Source: Pseudomonadales bacterium
GTDB lineage: Bacteria > Pseudomonadota > Gammaproteobacteria > Pseudomonadales > JAHEIH01
Direction of reading: 5' to 3'
Assembly (NCBI GenBank): GCA_023255355.1
Contig: JALRIU010000009.1
Coordinates: forward strand, 1 to 6,955
DNA: 6,955 bases
In this document: positions 1 through 6,043 of the stretch, piece after piece
How positions within the stretch are numbered: the stretch's first letter is position 1
How the letters are laid out: every line of letters begins with the position of its first letter
Program-made: the position numbers and the translations under genes
Notes under the pieces: model-generated
The model's database searches: none
Told to the model about the DNA's origin: nothing
What the model saw: the letters and a program-made list of their open reading frames with translations, nothing else

Positions 1-763
1 ATGATCCCACTGAATTGGGCCTTGCTTCTAGCCTTATGCCAAGCACACGCTCCATAATTTTAGCAGAAAGCTGCATGTCTACCCGCCGTCCGGCGAGATC
101 CAAAAAATATGACCTGACGGTTTTGAGTACGGCGTCGCTTATCATGATCAATACGACGCCACCGGCCAACATCCAGAGGGTTTCCATCGCGTGATTTGGC
201 ACCACGCGGTCGTAAACGTTCATGGTAAAAATAGGTAACGCTAGCGCAAAAACATTAATAAAAAATGCCGCAACCAATACATCACGATATACCACTCTAT
301 TGGCTTTAATAGCAGACCAAAACCAATGACCATCTTGGTCATGTTTTCGTTTTGAGAGCCCTTGATCAAACTGAAAAATAGGTTTGACCATAATTGCTGC
401 GCCTGAATAGCGTGTTTGCAATTGTTCAAATGGCACCTTGGTTGTTGCTGTATTGAGCTCAGGCAAGATGACATGTGCAACGGTACCTGACTCATTCCAC
501 CCTGTTAAAACACAGGCAGCACCGTTGTCATTGATAAGAATAATAGGAAGGTAATGCTCCGCTTTGAGCTGCTCGAGCGAGATACTGATGACATTACTGG
601 TAAGGTTCAATCGCGCTGCGGCGCGATTGAAAAGAGATGGCGATAATTTGCCGTCAACCAGTGGAAGGCCAGTGGAAACTGACTCTCCTGAAGCCGTTAT
701 ATCGTAAAATCGCGCCACCGCGAGTAGACACTGAGCCAGTGGATCTACTTCATTTGGCTTCAT
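1..763 (-). CDS. LapB/HlyB-type type I secretion ABC transporter, N-terminal part (partial, runs off left edge)
   Basis: An open frame of 254 codons starts at the ATG on 763-761 and leaves the window without a stop, so only the first third or so of a roughly 700-residue protein is present. Residues 1 to about 125 resemble the C39-peptidase-like domain at the front of LapB/RtxB exporters. It looks catalytically dead: no His is seen where C39 peptidases carry it, and Cys12 lacks the usual peptidase context. Residues about 147-254 begin the transmembrane domain: a WFW segment, a first hydrophobic helix (about 161-181), the family signature MNVYDRVVPNHAMETLW (181-197), a second helix (about 195-212), then RSYFLDLAGRR. 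The ATP-binding domain lies outside the window. Such inner-membrane exporters work with an HlyD-type adaptor and a TolC-type channel to secrete RTX proteins or large adhesins. AGGGAAG (778-772) is a good ribosome site for this start. The gene follows the lipoprotein gene after 21 bp. The cargo is unknown. Confidence 0.85.
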   Translation of the reverse strand, partial: MKPNEVDPLAQCLLAVARFYDITASGESVSTGLPLVDGKLSPSLFNRAAARLNLTSNVISISLEQLKAEHYLPIILINDNGAACVLTGWNESGTVAHVILPELNTATTKVPFEQLQTRYSGAAIMVKPIFQFDQGLSKRKHDQDGHWFWSAIKANRVVYRDVLVAAFFINVFALALPIFTMNVYDRVVPNHAMETLWMLAGGVVLIMISDAVLKTVRSYFLDLAGRRVDMQLSAKIMERVLGIRLEARPNSVGS

Positions 764-784
764 GTATGGCCTTCCCTATAAAAA

Positions 785-2608
785 TTAACCTTTTTGTTGG
801 GCAATCCAATCATCGATAACGCGTTCTAATACGGGTAACGGCAAAGCGCCACCGCCTAGCACGGCATCATGGAAACTGCGAATATCAAATTTATCGCCAA
901 GCGCTTCCTGCGCCTTGCCGCGTAGCTCGATTATTTTTAGCATGCCCATCTTATAAGCTGTCGCTTGACCGGGCCACACCATATAACGGCGTACCTCAGA
1001 AATCACTTGTCCTTCTGCAATCGGCGAGTTCTCATAGAAAAACTCACGGGCCTGCATCTCGCTCCAGCCCTTTGAGTGTAGACCAGTATCGACAACCAAG
1101 CGAATTGCTCGCCAAATTTCTGTCACTAAACGCCCAAAATCTGTATAGGGATTACCGTAGGCACCCATTTCTTTAGCAAGTAATTCAGAATAGAGCGCCC
1201 AGCCTTCAACATAGCTAGTAAATCCCATTTGCGTTCTAAACTGGGGGATACCGGTCAATTCTTGGGCGATAGAAATTTGCATATGGTGACCAGGAAGACC
1301 TTCGTGGTAGGCAATTGCCTCCATTTCGTTTTTAGGCATCGAGTTCATATCTGATAAATGCGCATAGTAAACACCTGGTCGCGAACCATCAGGTGTACCC
1401 GGATAATAGTGCTGAGCGGCACCATCTTGCTCACGGAATGCTTCAACGCGCTTAACGACCAAATCGGCTTTAGGCAAAATACCAAAAAACTTGGGTAATT
1501 CTTGCTTCATAAAGTCAAACAAGCCGGTAGAGTCATCAATATAACCTTGACGCCCCTCGTCGGTATTGGGGTAGAAAAACTGGCTGTCGGTGCGAATGAA
1601 CTGGAAGAAATCCTGAAGGTCTCCTTCAAATCCTACTTTGTCTTTGATAGCGACCATTTCTTCACGAATTCGCGCAACTTCTGCTAAGCCAATATTGTGA
1701 ACTTCATCAGCGCTAGCAGGTAACGTCGTTGAATCAAATAATTGCGCTTTATAAAACGCTTCACCGTTAGGCAGTGCCCAAGCACCTTTGCCGTCTGCAT
1801 CGGTATTTTCATAATCGCTTTGCATCCAATCGATCAAGCCCTGATAGGCAGGTTTAAACGACTCGAGCAAAGCTTGTTTAGCATTCGCTTGCAATTCACC
1901 TGCCTGCTCAATATCTATGTCACCGCTAGCGACCAGTGCATCAATTTTACTTTTGGCATCTGACCATAATGGCGCGTCATGATCGCTGTCATCAAAAGGC
2001 ATACCGCTTATCAATTTTTGAGACGCCTCGATAACGCCGTCATAGGCAAAACGTGGTGGACGAATACCTTCTTCTGCCGCTAATTGTGCACGCTCTAATA
2101 ATTGGTTTAAGCCACGCGAGATACCGCCGATTCGTCTGATATAGGCTTTCATATCAGTAATATTATCTACGCGGTGGAAGTTGATAAGAAAGTTGGGTAA
2201 ATACGCATGCGCACCCTGCATTTGAGTAAACACATAGCTGTTTCTTCGAAATGGAAGGTTGGCCTTAGCCACATCGTATTGATAAATCCAAAGGTCATAA
2301 GAGATCTTGGTTTGCGGATCTAACTTGTCGTAATCGAATGAAGACTTGAGTTCATTAACGGTGGCTTCATACCAAGCAAAATCAGCATCATTGGATGCTT
2401 CGCTCATATCATCAATAGCATCGTATTGGTCTTTGCGGCCTAGCGAGGTCAATGTCATTGGCGAGCGCTGAATTTGTGCTTCGTAGGTTTTGTCAAACCA
2501 AGCATTTAATCGCTCTGATTCCGTTTGATTAGAATTGGCAGTACCGTTTTGTTGAGAGCACGCCATCAATATGAAGGGCAAAAATAGAAATGCGATAACC
2601 TTTTTCAT
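785..2608 (-). CDS. DUF885-family lipoprotein, putative zinc metallopeptidase
   Basis: The protein has 607 residues. Its N-terminus is a lipoprotein signal peptide: MKK, a hydrophobic stretch, then lipobox L-M-A-C with Cys17 as the lipidated residue. Residue 18 is Ser, not Asp, which favours the outer membrane. The body matches the DUF885 family, whose usual length is about 550-620. Landmarks are HEGLPGHHMQ (435-444), a gluzincin-like HExxxGHH motif with His435, Glu436 and His441/442 as likely metal and catalytic residues; EGWALYSELLAKEMG (468-482), likely supplying a further Glu ligand; and RYMVWPGQATAYKMG (541-555). The family is annotated as putative peptidase from this motif; the substrate is not established, and periplasmic peptide turnover is only an inference. 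The start has a strong AAGGAGAG ribosome site (2620-2613). It is divergent from the acyl-CoA synthetase and lies 21 bp upstream of the secretion-transporter gene on the same strand, so the two are probably co-transcribed. The frame is intact. Confidence 0.9.
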   Translation of the reverse strand: MKKVIAFLFLPFILMACSQQNGTANSNQTESERLNAWFDKTYEAQIQRSPMTLTSLGRKDQYDAIDDMSEASNDADFAWYEATVNELKSSFDYDKLDPQTKISYDLWIYQYDVAKANLPFRRNSYVFTQMQGAHAYLPNFLINFHRVDNITDMKAYIRRIGGISRGLNQLLERAQLAAEEGIRPPRFAYDGVIEASQKLISGMPFDDSDHDAPLWSDAKSKIDALVASGDIDIEQAGELQANAKQALLESFKPAYQGLIDWMQSDYENTDADGKGAWALPNGEAFYKAQLFDSTTLPASADEVHNIGLAEVARIREEMVAIKDKVGFEGDLQDFFQFIRTDSQFFYPNTDEGRQGYIDDSTGLFDFMKQELPKFFGILPKADLVVKRVEAFREQDGAAQHYYPGTPDGSRPGVYYAHLSDMNSMPKNEMEAIAYHEGLPGHHMQISIAQELTGIPQFRTQMGFTSYVEGWALYSELLAKEMGAYGNPYTDFGRLVTEIWRAIRLVVDTGLHSKGWSEMQAREFFYENSPIAEGQVISEVRRYMVWPGQATAYKMGMLKIIELRGKAQEALGDKFDIRSFHDAVLGGGALPLPVLERVIDDWIAQQKG

Positions 2609-2691
2609 GAAACTCTCCTTAATCGAAAACTTTTATCCATAAGATTTTGAAGTGTGCAACGAACTTGCAACACACGCAAGTAGCTGGCGAG

Positions 2692-2705
2692 TTTGTGACC
2701 ACAAA
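2692..2705. promoter_or_regulatory. Inverted repeat TTTGTG-AC-CACAAA, candidate operator
   Basis: This is a perfect 6-bp inverted repeat with a 2-bp spacer in the middle of the divergent region. It is too compact to be a CRP site, which needs a 6-bp spacer between TGTGA and TCACA. A related sequence, TTTTGTGATCAC on the minus strand, occurs upstream of the TonB-dependent receptor (5931-5942). Symmetry and placement suggest a dimeric repressor or activator site; the regulator is unknown. Confidence 0.35.
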
Positions 2706-2735
2706 AAACCTAGCTAACTGTCTGTAAATGACATA

Positions 2736-2752
2736 TTGTTATTTCATAACAA
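2736..2752. promoter_or_regulatory. Inverted repeat TTGTTAT-TTC-ATAACAA, candidate operator of the acyl-CoA synthetase gene
   Basis: This perfect 7-bp inverted repeat with a 3-bp centre ends 4 bp before the AAGGAGA ribosome site of the synthetase gene. Its AT-rich arms make a weak RNA hairpin, so a DNA operator is the likelier reading. Its place at or just after the expected transcription start would suit a repressor, for example of TetR type as often found at fatty-acid activation genes. The regulator is an inference. Confidence 0.4.
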
Positions 2753-2767
2753 AATTAAGGAGACAAA

Positions 2768-4408
2768 ATGATTCTCTCGAACCGCACACCCTTAGAATGC
2801 ATGTATTACTGGGAATCTAATACCCCAGACGATGTTTATCTTCGTCAAGCAAAAAGCCTAGAATGGACTGAATACACCTGGCAGCAAGTTGGCGATCGAG
2901 TAAGACGCATTGCAAGTTATATCAACTCATTTAATTTACCCAATAGCAGCCGAATTGCGTTGTGGTCTTCCAATAGTGCGGATTGGGTGATGTTGGATTT
3001 AGCGATCATGCTTAGCGGCCACGTCAGCGTGCCATTGTACCCAGGTCAGGATATTGATTCTGCAAATTACATTCTTGATCATTCCGAGTGTGATTTGATG
3101 TTCCTCGGTGCCGTTGACCAATTAGCAAATATTGCAGCGGGTAAAATTGAACGTAAGATGCCACGCGTCGCCATGTTTGGCTGTAACATAGAGTGCGATT
3201 CGACGATTGAGGATATTGTTGCAACGTATTCCCCCATGCTTGAGTCGCCAGTGCCTGGCGACGACCAAATGATGACCATTCTTTATACCTCAGGAACAAC
3301 CGGTAATCCTAAGGGCGTAGTCCATGTTCACGGCACGCCTGGCAAAGTCGTCACTCGCATGATCAAAGACTGGAAGCTAAGCACTGATGGCCGTGAACGC
3401 TATTTCTCGTTTTTACCGCTGTCACATGCTGCTGAGCGTATCGCTGTTGAAATGGTCAGTTTTTATCACAGCCCGAGCGTATCGTTTTCTGAGGGGTTAG
3501 CCACATTTGCCGATGAGATTCGCAGCGTACAGCCCACCTTTTTCTTCGCAGTCCCAAGGCTTTGGGCTAAGTTTAAAGCAGGCGTTGACGCTAAAATTCC
3601 ACCGGCGATGCAAGCCGGTCTAGGCGAAGAACAAAAAGCACAGATTCGAGCGATGCTAGGATTGTCAAAGGCAAAATTCATCATTACCGGATCGGCACCC
3701 TGCCCCATCGATATTCAAGAGTGGTTTATCAATATGGGCATCCAACTTCGTGATGGCTATGGGATGACCGAAAACTTTATTGACGGATGTATTTTCAATG
3801 ACCCAGAACCCATTCCTGGTTGTGTAGGTAAACCCTTTGAAGGGACATTCGTTAAAATTTCAGACGAAGGAGAAGTTTGCTTCAAAGGTCCTGGCAACAT
3901 GGTGGGTTATTACAAAAACCCTGAAAAAACTGCAGAAGTGATGATTGACGGGTGGTACCACACTGGAGACTCAGGTCGCATTGATGAAAACGGCAATCTC
4001 TGGGTTACCGGCCGTCTAGGTGAAGTCTTTAAAACTACCAAAGGCAAGTTCGTCAAACCCACATTATTAGAAAACAAACTTGGCGGTATTCATATACTTG
4101 GTCAGTTGATGATTTTTGGTCATGGAAAAGATCAACCCTTGCTGTTGACAAATTTATCTGAAGTCGGTCATGCAGGTGGTAAATCTCGGGAAGAAATGAC
4201 AGCACTACTAGAGTCAGCACTTGCGGATATCAACAGTGATCTGCCTCCATATGAAAAAATTGCTCAAATCTTTATTACCAAGGATGACTGGACCATCGCC
4301 AATCAGCTACTTACTCCGACTATGAAGTTAAAACGTGCTCAAATAGAATCACACTACAGCTCGTTAATTACTGCTAACCTTGGTGGCAACACCGTCGTTT
4401 GGGAATAA
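2768..4408 (+). CDS. AMP-forming acyl-CoA synthetase (long-chain fatty acid-CoA ligase-like)
   Basis: The protein has 546 residues and belongs to the ANL adenylate-forming superfamily. These enzymes activate a carboxylic acid with ATP to acyl-AMP and transfer it to CoA. Motifs run in the usual order: the phosphate-binding loop YTSGTTGNPKG (173-183), LPLSHAAER (216-224), the adenine/acid-binding DGYGMTEN (329-336), GWYHTGDSG (395-403) with the ribose-binding Asp401, the hinge GRLGEVFKTTKGKFVKP (415-431), and LTPTMKLKR (515-523) with Lys520 as the likely catalytic lysine. The FKTTKGKFV hinge and PTMKLKR ending are those of the long-chain acyl-CoA synthetase branch. The protein is shorter than classical long-chain enzymes of about 600 residues, so chain length and substrate are uncertain; other aliphatic or aromatic acids remain possible. 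No signal peptide is seen, so it is cytoplasmic or membrane-associated. AAGGAGA at 2757-2763 supports the ATG at 2768. It is divergent from the lipoprotein gene and 156 bp upstream of serA, which has its own promoter. Confidence 0.9.
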   Translation: MILSNRTPLECMYYWESNTPDDVYLRQAKSLEWTEYTWQQVGDRVRRIASYINSFNLPNSSRIALWSSNSADWVMLDLAIMLSGHVSVPLYPGQDIDSANYILDHSECDLMFLGAVDQLANIAAGKIERKMPRVAMFGCNIECDSTIEDIVATYSPMLESPVPGDDQMMTILYTSGTTGNPKGVVHVHGTPGKVVTRMIKDWKLSTDGRERYFSFLPLSHAAERIAVEMVSFYHSPSVSFSEGLATFADEIRSVQPTFFFAVPRLWAKFKAGVDAKIPPAMQAGLGEEQKAQIRAMLGLSKAKFIITGSAPCPIDIQEWFINMGIQLRDGYGMTENFIDGCIFNDPEPIPGCVGKPFEGTFVKISDEGEVCFKGPGNMVGYYKNPEKTAEVMIDGWYHTGDSGRIDENGNLWVTGRLGEVFKTTKGKFVKPTLLENKLGGIHILGQLMIFGHGKDQPLLLTNLSEVGHAGGKSREEMTALLESALADINSDLPPYEKIAQIFITKDDWTIANQLLTPTMKLKRAQIESHYSSLITANLGGNTVVWE

Positions 4409-4413
4409 AAACC

Positions 4414-4441
4414 GCCCCCTTTTGGCTTGCCGCCAGGGGGC
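4414..4441. terminator. GC-rich hairpin after the acyl-CoA synthetase gene
   Basis: GCCCCCT (4414-4420) pairs perfectly with AGGGGGC (4435-4441), and an inner GGC/GCC pair (4424-4426 with 4432-4434) extends the stem past a TTT bulge. It starts 6 bp after the synthetase stop codon. On the plus strand the hairpin is followed by ATCATCAAAA, not a T-run. On the minus strand it is followed by GGTTTTTATT, the form of an intrinsic terminator. It may therefore act on antisense transcripts, or as a mRNA 3'-end stabiliser for the synthetase. Confidence 0.55.
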
Positions 4442-4453
4442 ATCATCAAAACA

Positions 4454-4472
4454 TGTCACTATCCCTGTGACA
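4454..4472. repeat. Short inverted repeat TGTCAC-N7-GTGACA upstream of serA
   Basis: TGTCAC (4454-4459) and GTGACA (4467-4472) are perfect 6-bp inverted arms with a 7-bp spacer. It lies between the post-synthetase hairpin and the serA promoter, about 65-85 bp upstream of the predicted transcription start. It could be an upstream activator site or a further small hairpin behind the synthetase gene. Arms this short can occur by chance. Confidence 0.25.
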
Positions 4473-4488
4473 GTCGTATTAATTGGAC

Positions 4489-4505
4489 TATTCAGCCGCT
4501 GAATA
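4489..4505. promoter_or_regulatory. Inverted repeat TATTCAG-CCG-CTGAATA, candidate operator of serA
   Basis: This perfect 7-bp inverted repeat with a 3-bp centre has its midpoint at 4497, about 43 bp before the transcription start predicted from the serA -10 element. It overlaps the edge of the -35 region, where no good -35 hexamer is present. That position would suit an activator touching RNA polymerase, though a repressor is also possible. E. coli serA is controlled by Lrp and CRP; this sequence does not match the CRP consensus. Confidence 0.4.
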
Positions 4506-4524
4506 TTCTAACATTAGTAGCTTG

Positions 4525-4533
4525 TGATATAAT
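4525..4533 (+). promoter_or_regulatory. Extended -10 promoter element of serA
   Basis: TGATATAAT is an exact TATAAT (4528-4533) preceded by the TGn extension. The bases 17-18 bp upstream (around 4504-4510) do not resemble TTGACA, which is normal for extended -10 promoters. Transcription would start near 4540, leaving a leader of about 25 nt before the serA ATG. Confidence 0.65.
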
Positions 4534-4564
4534 TCGAGCCTTTTTAACAGTTGCGAGTTTTGAC

Positions 4565-5797
4565 ATGCCGCTTACCACCTCACTTCACAAAGATAAAATT
4601 AAGATTCTTCTTTTAGAAGGCGTCCACCAATCAGCGGTTGAAACACTCAATGCGGCCGGTTATACCAATATTGAATACCACAAAGCTGCTCTCGCAGATG
4701 ACGAACTTAAAGCGGCAATTGCTGACGCTCATTTTGTTGGCATCCGCTCAAGAACACAGTTAACCGCAGATGTTTTTAATGCCGCCAAAAAATTGATCGG
4801 TGTGGGCTGTTTTTGTATCGGTACCAACCAGGTTGATTTAAAAGCTGCAACCGAACATGGTGTGGTGGTGTTTAATGCACCTTATTCAAATACGCGCTCT
4901 GTAGCAGAGCTTGTGCTCGCAGAAGCAATTTTGCTGCTGCGTGGCGTTGCCGAAAAAAGCGCAGCGGCTCATCGCGGCGAATGGCAAAAAACGGCTACCG
5001 GGTCTTACGAAATTCGTGGCAAAACGCTAGGTATTATTGGCTATGGCAATATCGGTATGCAGCTCAGCGTGATGGCTGAATCGCTAGGTATGCGAGTCTG
5101 CTTTTTTGACACTGTCAACAAGTTGCCTATTGGTAATGCCACGCAAATTCGCAGCCTCAGCCAGCTGTTAAAACAAGCAGATATTATTAGCTTACATGTG
5201 CCCGAATTATCTTCGACCAAAAACATGATTGGCGAGAAAGAAATTTCTCAAATGAAAGACAAGGCCATTTTGATCAACGCTTCGCGTGGCACAGTGGTCG
5301 ATATCGACGCACTGGCAGCGGCTCTTGAATCTGGCAAATTAGCAGGCGCCGCTATCGACGTTTTCCCTGTTGAACCAAAGTCGAACAACGAAGAGTTTAT
5401 CTCACCACTGCGGAAATTCGATAATACCTTCCTGACACCACACATCGGTGGCTCAACGATGGAAGCACAGGAAAACATCGGCATGGAAGTGGCTGATAAG
5501 TTCGCCAAATACAGTGATACCGGCATGACCAATACCTCTGTTAACTTTCCAGAAGTATCGTTGCCCGCCCACGAAGGCTGCCACCGTTTGCTTCACATTC
5601 ACCGCAATGTTCCTGGCATTATGGCGGCAATCAACAACGTCTTTTCATCTAGCAATGTCAACATTAGTGCCCAGTACTTGCAAACTAACGATACAGTCGG
5701 TTATGTAGTATTGGATGTCGACGCCGATACCAGTGAAAAGGCCGTCAAAGCCCTTAAAGAAATCGATGGCACCTTGCGCTGCCGCGTTTTATTCTAA
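4565..5797 (+). CDS. serA: D-3-phosphoglycerate dehydrogenase
   Basis: SerA oxidises 3-phosphoglycerate to 3-phosphohydroxypyruvate with NAD, the first committed step of serine biosynthesis, in the cytoplasm as a tetramer. The 410-residue product has the same length as the E. coli enzyme. Visible landmarks are LLLEGVHQSAV near the N-terminus, GCFCIGTNQVDL (81-92), the NAD-binding GYGNIG (159-164), catalytic Arg241 in NASRGTVVD, Glu270 in VEP and His293 in TPHIGGS, and a C-terminal ACT domain (about 339-410). The ACT domain contains HIHRNVPG (344-351); His346, Asn348 and Asn366 correspond to the serine-binding residues of E. coli SerA, so feedback inhibition by serine is expected. One extra residue lies near 336-341 relative to E. 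coli. The ATG at 4565 is chosen because homology begins there; an in-frame TTG at 4427 would add 46 unrelated residues and start inside the hairpin. The ribosome site is weak (GCGAG at 4553-4557). Promoter and terminator suggest a single-gene unit. Confidence 0.97.
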   Translation: MPLTTSLHKDKIKILLLEGVHQSAVETLNAAGYTNIEYHKAALADDELKAAIADAHFVGIRSRTQLTADVFNAAKKLIGVGCFCIGTNQVDLKAATEHGVVVFNAPYSNTRSVAELVLAEAILLLRGVAEKSAAAHRGEWQKTATGSYEIRGKTLGIIGYGNIGMQLSVMAESLGMRVCFFDTVNKLPIGNATQIRSLSQLLKQADIISLHVPELSSTKNMIGEKEISQMKDKAILINASRGTVVDIDALAAALESGKLAGAAIDVFPVEPKSNNEEFISPLRKFDNTFLTPHIGGSTMEAQENIGMEVADKFAKYSDTGMTNTSVNFPEVSLPAHEGCHRLLHIHRNVPGIMAAINNVFSSSNVNISAQYLQTNDTVGYVVLDVDADTSEKAVKALKEIDGTLRCRVLF

Positions 5798-5804
5798 TTT
5801 CTCT

Positions 5805-5845
5805 AAGCGGGCTAGCGCACACGCTGGCCCGCTTCTCATTATAAT
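5805..5845 (+). terminator. Hairpin terminator after serA
   Basis: A 13-bp stem with one G-U wobble pairs 5805-5817 (AAGCGGGCTAGCG) with 5822-5834 (CGCTGGCCCGCTT) around a CACA loop. It begins 7 bp after the serA stop codon. The following sequence, CTCATTATAATTC, is AT-rich but not a clean T-run. It is a strong stem with a weak tail, probably enough to separate serA from the receptor gene. Confidence 0.75.
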
Positions 5846-6043
5846 TCTGGTTCAAAGTTCAAATTTTTTTGATAAAAACCAATCAAATCGTTGTTTTGTC
5901 TTAAAAAGACCCCCTTTTGTCACATTTTGAGTGATCACAAAATTAAATCCTTCGTATATATTAGCGCGTGCTAAACCTTCACAGAAAGAAAATTTTATCT
6001 TGCTTTGTTGAATACTTAGCGCTTCCAATTACAGGGGAACATT
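5846..6043 (+). promoter_or_regulatory. Upstream control region of the TonB-dependent receptor
   Basis: No gene fits here. The region is AT-rich and holds several symmetric or repeated elements: TTCAAA twice in tandem (5851-5856 and 5858-5863), TTTGAT-N8-ATCAAA (5868-5887), TTTTGT-N16-ACAAAA (5915-5942), and TTAGC-GCGT-GCTAA (5961-5974) at the probable transcription start. A -10-like TATATT lies at 5957-5962 with no recognisable -35 at the right distance, so an activator is plausible. The leader would be about 75 nt. AGGGGA (6033-6038) is the receptor's ribosome site, 5 nt before its ATG. Confidence 0.5.
5915..5942. promoter_or_regulatory. Inverted repeat TTTTGT-N16-ACAAAA with internal GTGATCAC, candidate operator of the receptor gene
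   Basis: The outer 6-bp arms (5915-5920 and 5937-5942) flank an 8-bp perfect palindrome GTGATCAC at 5931-5938. The element ends 14 bp upstream of the -10-like TATATT, so it covers the -35 region. The right half, TTTTGTGATCAC on the minus strand, resembles the site at 2692-2705. It is not a CRP site, since the half-sites overlap without the 6-bp spacer. The regulator is unknown. Confidence 0.35.

Larger units (their letters stand above)
2609..2767. promoter_or_regulatory. Divergent intergenic control region
   Basis: These 159 bp separate the 5' ends of the lipoprotein and acyl-CoA synthetase genes and must hold both start signals. For the leftward gene a weak candidate promoter can be read on the minus strand: TTGCAC (2659-2654) and ATAAAA (2636-2631) with a 17-bp spacer, giving a leader of about 16 nt. 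No clear -35/-10 pair is visible for the rightward gene. The region also holds a direct repeat of TGCAAC (2655-2660 and 2666-2671, one helical turn apart) and the two inverted repeats listed separately. Ribosome sites sit at both ends: AAGGAGAG at 2620-2613 for the leftward gene and AAGGAGA at 2757-2763 for the rightward one. The promoter is read by eye only. Confidence 0.5.

Noticed and set aside
241..495. 84-codon leftward open frame
   Set aside because: It lies in another frame within the transporter gene, whose protein matches LapB-type exporters; the 84-residue translation resembles nothing.
3024..3708. Leftward open frames of 66-91 codons opposite the acyl-CoA synthetase
   Set aside because: They lie wholly antisense to a well-conserved coding sequence and have no ribosome site or recognisable product.
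4427..4564. In-frame upstream TTG start that would lengthen SerA by 46 residues
   Set aside because: The extension overlaps the post-synthetase hairpin, the palindrome and the serA promoter. SerA homology and the usual 410-residue length begin at the ATG on 4565.
5868..5887. FNR-box-like TTGAT/ATCAA pair
   Set aside because: The arms are 10 bp apart between TTGAT and ATCAA core edges in effect (8-bp spacer between 6-bp arms), whereas an FNR box needs 4 bp.
5715..5930. 71-codon rightward open frame across the end of serA
   Set aside because: It starts inside the ACT domain in another frame and reads through the terminator hairpin.
5915..5942. CRP site
   Set aside because: TGTGA and TCACA overlap in TGTGATCAC without the required 6-bp spacer, and the outer arms are TTTTGT/ACAAAA with a 16-bp gap.
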